64,000 bases of DNA from Neocallimastix lanati (nom. inval.) (Eukaryota > Neocallimastigomycota > Neocallimastigomycetes > Neocallimastigales > Neocallimastigaceae): the NCBI GenBank assembly GCA_016946835.1, contig JACVTC010000050.1, forward strand, positions 662,501 to 726,500. Reading direction: 5' to 3'. The notes under the pieces were generated by a model. That model did no database searches, was not told the DNA's origin, and saw nothing but the letters and a program-made list of their open reading frames with translations. Below are positions 54,900 through 64,000 of this stretch, one piece after another; position 1 is the first letter of the stretch, and each line of letters begins with the position of its first letter. Both the position numbers and the translations under genes were made by a program.

Positions 54900-55725
54900 T
54901 AATAAATAATAAATAATAAATAATAAATCATAAATAATAAATAATAAATAATAAATCATAAATAATAAATCATAAATAATAAATAATAAATAATAAATAA
55001 TAAATAATAAATAATAAATAATAAATAATAAATAATAAATAATAAATAATAAATTATAAATAGTAAATAATAAATAATAAATAATAAATAATAAATAATA
55101 AATAATAAATAATAAATAATAAATAATAAATAATAAATAATAAATAATAAATAATAAATAATAAATAATAAATAATAAATAATAAATAATAAATAATAAA
55201 TAATAAATCATAAATCATAAATAATAAATAATAAATAATAAATAATAAATAATAAATAATAAATAATAAATAATAAATAATAAATAATAAATAATAAATC
55301 ATAAATCATAAATCATAAATCATAAATAATAAATAATAAATAATAAATAATAAATAATAAATAATAAATAATAAATAATAAATAATAAATAATAAATAAT
55401 AAATCATAAATCATAAATCATAAATAATAAATAATAAATAATAAATAATAAATAATAAATAATAAATAATAAATAATAAATAATAAATAATAAATAATAA
55501 ATAATAAATAATAAATAATAAATAATAAATAATAAATAATAAATAATAAATAATAAATAATAAATAATAAATAATAAATAATAAATAATAAATAATAAAT
55601 AATAAATAATAAATAATAAATAATAAATAATAAATAATAAATAATAAATAATAAATAATAAATAATAAATAATAAATAATAAATAATAAATAATAAATAA
55701 TAAATAGTAAATAAATTATAAAATG
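54900..55725. repeat. Heptanucleotide satellite (AAATAAT)n with AAATCAT variants
   Basis: About 115 units of AAATAAT in an unbroken array, very homogeneous. Variant units AAATCAT occur singly or in short clusters (near 54925, 54955, 55205, 55297-55325, 55402-55424), with single AAATTAT, AAATAGT interruptions near 55053, 55062 and 55703. The Tyr-Leu-Leu-Phe-Ile-Ile open frames on the minus strand are shadows of the period-7 repeat. Confidence 0.97.
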
Positions 55726-56253
55726 ATAAATAATAAATAAATATTAAATATTAAATAATAAATAATTTTAATTATAAATTATTAATAAATAAATGAATAA
55801 TATAAAACAAATAATACATTATATAAAACATAATAAAATAAAAACTTCTATTATTACAGTTTAAATATTTTATATTCATTTATTTTAATAAAATAATTAA
55901 TATATGATGTAATACATATAACAAATACTAAACCGAAAAAGAAAAAACAGAAAAAAAAATGATATATTACATAAATATATAAAACTAATATAAATTAAAA
56001 AAAAAAAAAAAAAAGGAAAAAAATATTTTTATTGCGTTGTTTAATTTTAATTTTATTAGTTTTTTTTTTTTATAAAAAAAAAAAAAAAAAAAAGGATCGA
56101 AAATAATATAATTAAAATATAAAATATAGAAGTATATAAAATAAAACAAAATAAAAAAAGTTTAATTATTTTAATATTTTAAATAAATTATAAATAAAAA
56201 GTTTCAAAAACATAAATAAAAAATAAAATTAAAATATAAAAATATAAATCAGA
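55726..56253. other. AT-rich 5' flank of the inositol kinase gene
   Basis: A transition out of the heptamer array, then A-rich sequence with poly(A) tracts before the ATG. No separate feature recognised. Confidence 0.6.
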
Positions 56254-56585
56254 ATGACCGATAATAGTAGAGATATTAATATCCAATTACAAGAAAGTGT
56301 TGGAGGTAATAATTATTTATTTATTTATTTTTTAAACAATTTGAATAATATATTTTTTAATAATTTCTTATATTTATACATAAATTTTGTATATTAATTT
56401 ACAAAATACTGTATAAACAATTAAAACAAATAAAAATAAAAATAAATAACAATGAAATAATAAATGAGATATAAATATATACATAAAATAATAATAATTC
56501 GCAGTATTAATTAATTTTGTTTTACATACTTATATATTCTTTTTTTTTTAAAAAAATTTATAAATAAAAAAATAAAATTATGTTT

Positions 56586-56618
<33 letters not shown>

Positions 56619-57943
56619 TAATTAGCTATGTATGGTAAAATCAGTAAATTAGGTTCGAACTTTTTTAAAATGATTACTGATCCAACTGCGTCAATTAATG
56701 GTGGAGGTGATGTAAAAACTTTTGATGGACAAGTTGCTGGTCATGGAGGTATTTTACAACTTCCAAATGGTAGTTTAATTAAAGGATCCAATGATGTTGA
56801 ACTTGCATTCTATAAAGTTGTAAAAGATTACAATCTTCCATTAAAGAAATTTATGCCAGAATGTTATAATTTTGATCCTTCTTTCAAACAAATAGAAGGT
56901 AAACTGATATAGAAATTTAAAAAATTATTTAATATAATTTCAAAAAACAAAATGAAAAAGAATAATATATAAGCAATAATAAAATTATATTGAATGATAT
57001 TATAAAATTATTAAATTGTGAAAATTTTAATTTATAATATATTACTTATATATCTAGAACAATACTTAGCTGGTAAGGAAGGTCCATTCATTAATATGCA
57101 AAATTTATTATTACCATATCACAATCCAAATGTTATTGATATTAAATTAGGTACAAGATTATATGATGATAATGCAGATGAAGCTAAAAAACAAAAAATG
57201 ATTACATTAGCAAATAATACAACTTCTTCAGCTACTGGTATTCAAATTTCTGCTCTTCAAGTAATAATAAAATTATTATAATTATTATTATTGTTGTTAT
57301 TTTATTTTTATTTTTTTTTTTCTTTTATTATTTTATTTAGTTTATAAAATTATAAATTTACAAACCGTTTACAATATTTATTAATTATTAATATTTATTA
57401 TTATATTATTATATATTTATATTATTATATATTTAATAAAAGATATTTGATAAACCAGAACAAAAAATAAAAAAGATTGGTAAAACATATGGTAAAATGT
57501 TAACAGTAGAAAATCTTCCACATGCATTATTAAGATTCTTTTATAATATTACTGAACCAGTATATAAAAATTCTATTTATTCAAATGAAGATGAATTAGA
57601 TAAATCATTCCTTAATCGTGAACCATCTAATTATACTGTTGGCTTCTTCAAAAGTATTCTTGCACAAATTTACGAACTAAGAGATGCTGCTTACAATTCA
57701 CATGCAAGAATCTATGGTAGTTCTCTTTGTATTATTTATGAAACTATTGAGGTAGCTAGGGAAGTTGAAAGAAGATGTCAAAATCCAGAAGCTTATGTTT
57801 ATCCATTTTCACTTCATCTTATTGATTTTGCTCATTCAACACTTGTTGATCCAAGCTTAGGAGAAGATCAAAGCTTAATGACAGGTCTTAATAATTTAAT
57901 TGTTATTATTGAAAACTACTTAAGAACATTTAATAAAATTTAA
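56254..57943 (+). CDS. Inositol polyphosphate multikinase (IPK2/Arg82/IPMK family)
   Basis: Phosphorylates inositol phosphates with ATP, supplying IP4/IP5 for phytate and pyrophosphate synthesis. Four exons in phase: 56254-56305, 56626-56898, 57058-57260 and 57443-57943, giving 342 residues, normal for the family. Landmarks: QVAGHGG followed by LIKGSNDVELAFYK (N-lobe, lysine region), PNVIDIKLGTRLYDD with the signature PxxxDxKxG (Pro132, Asp136, Lys138, Gly140), ATGIQISALQ (the STGFRI-like region), the TYGKMLTVENLPHALLRFF block, YGSSL, and LIDFAHS (Asp304, metal-binding). It ends with GLNNLI near the C-terminus. The active-site set looks intact. IP6K and IP3K relatives share the signature, but length and the LP..L..FF block favour the multikinase. 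Stop TAA. Confidence 0.93.
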
Positions 57944-58369
57944 ATGAATAATTAATAATAGTAATAATATATTAATAAAACAAATTCATCCTCTTGAAAA
58001 GATAATTAAATTTTAAAACCTTTCAAAAAATGTATATATTCATAGTATTATATACATAATTGATAATAATAATAATAATAATAATAATATACCAATTATT
58101 ATTGTTAATAAAATCGTTTATCGCTACATAATATATTAATTTTTCTTTATTTAATATATTTTTTTAATATTTATATATATTTTCTTTCTTTTTTATATTT
58201 ATATATTCATTTTATTTAACATTTATTAAATTATCTATTTTTTTTTTTTAAAAAAAAAATATCGATTAAAAATAAAATAAAAAGAAAGTAAAAGAAATTA
58301 TAAATTAAATATAAAAAAAAAAAAAAAAAAAGAAAACATAAACTTTTTATTTTTTTATTAAATTATATA

Positions 58370-58425
<56 letters not shown>

Positions 58426-58849
58426 GTTAATTCATTCTTTATGAACGTATTTATCTATTATTATTATTATTGTTATTATTCAAATGTTTTCCATAAAAAA
58501 AAAAAAAAAATAACAAACCAAATAATAAATAAAATTATAAAAAAAATAATTAATAAATAAATCATCATAAATAATTAAAAAAATAACTGAAATTAATTAG
58601 AGATTATTAAAAAATAACGATAAAAATGAAATAAAAATAAAGTAAGATTATTTAATCTTGTAAATTGTAAAAAAAAAACTTCATTATCAAAAATTTCTTA
58701 AAAAATATAAATTTAATTTATATATATATATTTGTTTGTTTGTAAGTTTGTTTGTGTTATATAATTTCATCATTTATATTATTAATTGAAATATAAGTAA
58801 TAAAAAAAATATAAAAAAGATGATAAACTAATAAAATTTAATAGGTCGA
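57944..58849. other. AT-rich intergenic region
   Basis: AAT run at 58066-58088, a poly(A) tract of about 50 nt at 58373-58422, a short TTTG run near 58733. No coding signal. Confidence 0.6.
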
Positions 58850-59341
58850 TTTACTTCATTAATTAAATAAATCTCATTAATAAATGTAGGTTTAAAAAAT
58901 TATCTCAAAGATAATATCTGATAGAAACTCAAAATATACATTTAAGAATAAATTTATAATTTGGTTTTGGAAATCATGAAGAAGAATGTATTAGTTTTTA
59001 TATTTCTATCAGTGAAATCTGTCTAAGAAGAAAATTTAATTATGAGTTTATATATGTAGCCTTCTTGGATTCTTAAAAAGGCTTATGATTCAGTACCGAT
59101 TTTCAACATTTTAACTAAATTGTTTCATCTCAATATTTGTGGGAAAAGTTTTAGTTTCTTTTCTAATTTGAATATATCTTTTAAAGTATGTACTCATTCT
59201 CATGATATATTTTCAAACGAATTTGACATTCATCGTGGAATACGCCAAGAGTGTCCCCTTTCTTCTATTTTATTTAATTAATATATAAATGATGGTTTAG
59301 ATAAATTTGATAAAAATGGTGTCAGTATTGGAGATAAATAA

Positions 59342-59388
<47 letters not shown>

Positions 59389-60985
59389 CTGTGGAGGTTT
59401 ATTTGCAGATGATATTGTTTTAATTTCTCCCAGTAAAGAGAATATGACTTCAATTCCTCATTATATTTTTAAATGGACTAAAAAAAAAAAAAAAAAAAAC
59501 GAGATGTCATTTGGAATAAATAAATGTGTGACTATGGTAATCAAACGTCATAACTTTGTTCAATCTCATTCTTTTGAAGGTCTTACTTTCCATCTTGGTA
59601 AGTACTCTTTTCCTAAGATTTTCATGTTATACTTATCTCGGAATCCCATTCAGTGATGAACTATTGCTTCAACTAGTTATATCTAATATGAAAGCAAGAG
59701 TTAGGAAGACTTTATTTGATTTTTCTAATTTTTGTTAAACAACAAGGAAGGTACCTTTATCTTTTTTTTAAAAAAAAAAAAAAAAAACATGTTTTACAGT
59801 GTTATATTATCAGTAAAGCCTTTACCATGATCCTCTACCTTAATTCTAATAAAAATTTGTACTAGAAGTATTCAATCTTTAAATAATATTGACATGCTAT
59901 GATGTCTTGGCTCATCTCGTAGAATCAATAAATGAAATCAATAAATCAAAGAATGTTTTATCATGTAAGGGTTACATTAAAGGGAATTCTACTATTAGTA
60001 TTTAGATCTTCATAATTTAAAGTAAACTAAATGTTTTTATAAATAGATTAATTCTAATTGTATCATTAAAGAAATTATTAAAAATATTCCTACTATGCTT
60101 AAATATTCTTAGTCTAAAGAATCTCATACCCTATATAGAAAAATTCAAAAAAAAAAAAAAATATCAAAAAGTTTAGTGATGTTGTCGAAGTATAATAGCC
60201 TGATGTTACTACAAAACAAGATAGTAAAGGAACTAAATATGATAAATCAAAATTCATACATGCAAAAATTATATTCAATCTTAGCTATAATTACACTAAG
60301 CTTAGTCTAAGATTTTAAGATGTGGATATAAGTACAATACCACTATTGCCTTTAGAAGTAGTAGTGTTATAGAATATTGCCCCAAATATTGTCAATGTTG
60401 TAGTAAAGATGATCAGTCATATATCCAATGGATATTTGAATGTTCCTTTTTTTTTTTTTAAGTGCTAGATTGAAATTATAAGATTTCATCAATGATGTTT
60501 TTATTTTGTTTGGAAGTAAAATAAAGAGTTAACCTTTACTCACTTTCAACTCACCTATTTAAGATTGTGAAGCAAACTAATGAATACATTTCTATGTTTT
60601 TTTTTGGTGGAACTTTAGCTTAAGATATGTTACAATTCAATACTGGGGAACAAAGGCCATTTAAAAGAACCACTATTAAAGAGTTCTGGATCTAGTATTC
60701 CATATATAGTTAGTCTCACGAATTAAATTATTAGCACTATACCAATTGTTAGTAGCTCTCTTTACTTAATATTTGATTGGCATAATAAAAAAAACCCTTC
60801 ATAACCAAGAGAGAATATATTATCCTTGTAAATCTTATGTAAATAGTAATAATATTTCTTTTATACAACGAATTTACGGGAAATTGAATCTCCTGATAAA
60901 AATTCTCTTGATTCAAGTGAGAATTCAGTGGTCTCCATACTATCTACTTTTTTTACAGATGTAACTTCTTTGTTTTAATTTATTA
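58850..60985 (+). pseudogene. Degenerate LINE-type (non-LTR) reverse transcriptase, relic 2
   Basis: Same family as the relic at 25.7-28.0 kb but differently broken. Segments in order: LKKAYDSVPIFNIL (59.07 kb), a HRGIRQECPLSSILFN stretch (59.23 kb) cut by a TAA, GVSIGDK, a poly(A) insertion at about 59340-59385, and CGGLFADDIVLISPS (59.39 kb, keeping the catalytic Asp pair lost in relic 1). Then come a second poly(A) insertion at 59480-59497, FGINKCVTMVIKRH, YLGIPFSDELLLQL in shifted frame (59.63 kb), and an EYCPKYCQCC...WIFEC zinc-finger-like end near 60.38-60.45 kb. A 3' tail at 60.88-60.98 kb is shared with 25.23-25.40 kb. Many stops; inactive. Confidence 0.82.
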
Positions 60986-61484
60986 TATATTTTAATACCA
61001 TAAAAACTTCTAAATTTTCTTTTATTATTAATTTTTTTTTTATTTTATTTCATTACATTAACTTTATTTTAATTAAATTTTATTTTTAATATTTTTTATT
61101 AGATACATTTTTTATATATTCTTTTTTTATTGTAATATATTAATGTATTTTTACACTTAAATGTATACAATATATTAATTTTTTTTTTTTTTTTTTTTTT
61201 TAATAATTCTTTTCCTAATCTAAAAAAAAAAAAAATTTAGCTCATTCAATTGAAATATGATCATAGAACGATATATGATATATTTTAATTTATATAATTC
61301 CTTGATATAATTTTTTTCGTTTTTATAATATTAATATTAATGTTACTAAAATCAGAGTTTTGGAATTGAAATAATTTAAAAATATTCATTATGTCAATTA
61401 ATTCATTATGAATGAAATATCTGAGACGTAAAAAAAATTTTTTTACATTATGAATAATTTTATATATTAATTAAAATTTCCTAA

Positions 61485-61518
<34 letters not shown>

Positions 61519-63385
61519 AAAGTTAATAAGGAAAAATTTTTATAGAAAATATTAACCAATAGTATGATAATACCAACATATTTGAAATTTTTTTTAAAAA
61601 AAAATTATAAATTATAAAAAAATATCTTTTTGATGATTTAAATGGATATTATTAAAGTATATTTTCTTGTTTGTTAATATGAAATATTAATTTGAAAATA
61701 TGTATTATAAATATTAAAAATTAAAGATTATTATAAGACATTAATTAAAGAATTAATTATGTTGGTTTTAAAAATTTAAAAGTCAATATTTAATATATTA
61801 TTCTATTTATTATTAAATGATTTTTAGAGTCATTTTATTAAATCATTTTAAATTAATAAATTTATCAAAAAATACTTAGAAACGAATCTTATTTAAAGAA
61901 GATATTTATATATCTTTAATAAAAATTTTAATATCAATTTTTTTTTAATGATAATACCGGTTATCAGGATTTCAAAAAAGTGAAATGATAAATAAAGAGA
62001 AAATAAATAATAAATAAAAAAGTATAATAATTAATAAAATATTGTTTATAAAATATAATAATTAGTTTAAATATATTATTATCTAAATTTTAAGTATAAA
62101 AACATAATAATTTTATATTATTATATTTTAAGCCATTATAAAATTTAAACAAAAAAACAAAAAAACAAAAAAAAAAAAACTATAATGTGTTTCTAATTAA
62201 TTATTTATGGTGAAAAGTTAAATATAATTAAAAAAAATTACATTTTTACTATATAGTACTTTTAATAAGATTATAATGAAATATTAAAAAATAGAAAGTA
62301 ATAAAATAAAAATAGTAAATAAAAACTTAAGAAAAGTTTCTTTTTTTTCTTTAGTAATTATATGATAATTTTAATAAAAGTTCTTTTAATTTATATTATA
62401 TTCTTTATATTACAAATAATTAAATTTTACTAATTATATTTTATATGTATATAAAAAAAATATTAAATATTAGTAATCATCAAAAAATATAAAAAATTAA
62501 TAATAATAATAAATTATGATATAAGGAATTATTAGTAATCATATGATTACTAATAATTCCATATGTTAAAATATTTATATTCAGATATATAATTAGTTAT
62601 ATAATCATTATTATTAAACTTAATATATATATATAAGTAATAAATTTTTTTATTAAATAGTTTTTATATATTATTAATATGTAAAAGATACTTTTAATTA
62701 TATATAAATATATAATTATTTAATATGATAAGAGTATAAAAATATTTAATTTCAAAAAAAAAAAAAAAAGTTTATTTTTTGTTATTAAGAATTTATTTTA
62801 ACTTTTTGTATTTAAATATTCAATATTTAAAAAAAAAAAATTTTTTTTTTTACATATTTTAATAACAAAATTTATTATTTATATAAAGTTTAATAATAAT
62901 GAAAAATATATCAAATTATATTTCATAATGTAAATATTTTAATATTAATTGTATATGATTGAGTTAAATAATTAGGTGAAATTATAAATTATAAAAAAAA
63001 AAAAAAAAAGGTTTTTTTTTTAATATTTGATAATTCAAAATTTTAATTTTTTTTTTTTTTTTTTTATTATAAAATTTTTTATTTAACATTTTTCATTAGA
63101 AATATTTTTCTTCGTATATTATTTTATAATTTTTTATTATTATTTCATTTTATATTGTTTTACTTATTATTATTATTATTATTATTATAAATATATATAT
63201 ATTTTTTAATATTAAAATATATCAAAAAACTGTTGACTTTTAATATTATTAAAAAAAAAAAAATGTTATTTTATAAAATTAAAAAATCATTAATGATAGA
63301 ATTTTGAAAATACTAACATTTATTTTATTGATTTTAATGATTAATTAGAATATATAATATAATAAAGAAAAAACTTTTTTTTTAG

Positions 63386-63442
<57 letters not shown>

Positions 63443-63681
63443 TTGAAAATAATATAATCATAAAAAAAAAATACTAATACTCCTTTTTTTTTTTTTATTA
63501 TTATTTATATTTTATAATTTTTATTTTTTTTTTTTCTGCATATATATTATATTCATATAAATTCAATAGAATAACAGTTTTTGGAAGTTGATATAGTTTA
63601 TTAGATTTAATTTAATAGTTATTTATTTTATTTTATTTTATTTTATTTTTTTAAAAAAAAAAAAAAATAGGAGAAGTCAAA
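60986..63681. other. AT-rich intergenic region
   Basis: Long poly(A)/poly(T) tracts, among them a run of over 50 A at 63388-63440, ATT and TA runs, and a small inverted repeat built from ATTATTAGTAATCATATGATTACTAATAATTCC-like sequence near 62528-62561. No coding signal on either strand. Confidence 0.6.
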
Positions 63682-64000
63682 ATGGAGGGGTTACAATATT
63701 TAATTAAAAACAATAGAATCGTTGATATTAAATCATATGCAACTAGTCATGTAATAAAAAGTATTGAAGTTAAAAATAATTCATTTGACTTACTAATAGA
63801 TACCATAAAAAACACTTCTTATTTAATAACCCTTAAAACTATTATAAATATTTATCAATATTTATATAGAAATCTAAATTATTCAATTGATACGGGTGAA
63901 TCCCCATTATCAGTTGCACTTTCATTAAATAATTTTAATATTGCTAATTTTTTAATAGAGCAAAAAGCAAATATTAATTATATTAATAAAAATGGAGATA
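63682..64000 (+). CDS. Ankyrin-repeat-type protein, N-terminal part (continues beyond window)
   Basis: Open from ATG at 63682 to the right edge, 106 codons. The first 70 residues (MEGLQYLIKNNRIVDIKSYA onwards) resemble the hydrophobic helical lead of fungal ankyrin proteins. Then comes a repeat-like segment: TGESPLSVALSLNNFNIANFLIEQKANINYINKNGD, close to the ankyrin consensus G-x-TPL-x-A-(5)-G-(3)-V-(2)-LL-(2)-GA-x-(I/V)-N-(3)-x-G. The leader contains an AAATAGGAGAAGTCAAA stretch just before the ATG. Function unknown; the remainder is outside the window. Confidence 0.75.
   Translation, partial: MEGLQYLIKNNRIVDIKSYATSHVIKSIEVKNNSFDLLIDTIKNTSYLITLKTIINIYQYLYRNLNYSIDTGESPLSVALSLNNFNIANFLIEQKANINYINKNGD

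Noticed and set aside
54900-55725. Heptamer array as CRISPR, centromere or telomere
   Set aside because: No spacers, no telomere-like G-rich strand, and only 0.8 kb; nothing supports a centromere role.

Overview
This is a nuclear eukaryotic window with extreme A+T bias, long homopolymer runs, microsatellites in introns and intergenic DNA, and short AT-rich introns with GTA-type donors and AG acceptors. The nonadenine/thymine-rich islands are almost all coding or mobile-element relics. The composition, the Asn/Lys/Ser-rich proteins, ankyrin proteins, a Cys-rich/ricin-like/hevein-like relic, and intronless bacterial-looking genes fit an anaerobic gut fungus (Neocallimastigomycota). That assignment is inference from style, and the genus cannot be read from the sequence.

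Left third, minus strand: the Not1 scaffold of CCR4-NOT (1-5780, running off the left edge), a 12-exon PP2A B56 regulatory subunit (8849-12480) and a 10-exon LMBR1/LIMR-type polytopic membrane protein (14371-17711). On the plus strand follows an 18-exon Kex1-type serine carboxypeptidase (19665-24380), with two micro-exons of 10 and 6 nt that encode its oxyanion-hole motif.

Middle: a graveyard of LINE-type retroelement relics (25.2-28.8 kb) ending in a 260-bp ATT microsatellite. Next come an acylphosphatase with a long basic N-terminal extension (29619-30702, minus), a CDC50/LEM3 flippase subunit (31834-33911, minus) and a tandem pair of intronless EamA/DMT transporters (36291-37469 and 38840-40015, plus).

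Right part: a short bacterial-type leucyl-tRNA synthetase scrap (41.4 kb), a MULE transposase scrap (42.2-42.7 kb, minus) and a broken secreted Cys-rich / ricin-like / hevein-like gene (42.8-46.0 kb). A 1630-codon intronless ORF (47929-52821) follows; it has an alpha-crystallin (Hsp20-like) domain and a huge Pro-x-Glu-Lys repeat tail. Then come a 0.8-kb heptamer satellite (54.9-55.7 kb), an inositol polyphosphate multikinase (56254-57943, plus), a second LINE relic (58.85-61.0 kb) and the start of an ankyrin-type protein at the right edge.

The intact genes are mostly unrelated housekeeping genes: mRNA decay, phosphatase regulation, secretory-pathway proteolysis, lipid flipping and inositol phosphate signalling. 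I see no operon-like or cluster logic apart from the duplicated transporter pair. Exon coordinates were worked out by eye from splice signals, reading phase and protein-family conservation, and no transcript data were available. No rRNA or tRNA gene and no CRISPR array was recognised. Individual core-promoter elements cannot be distinguished in this AT background, so none are listed.
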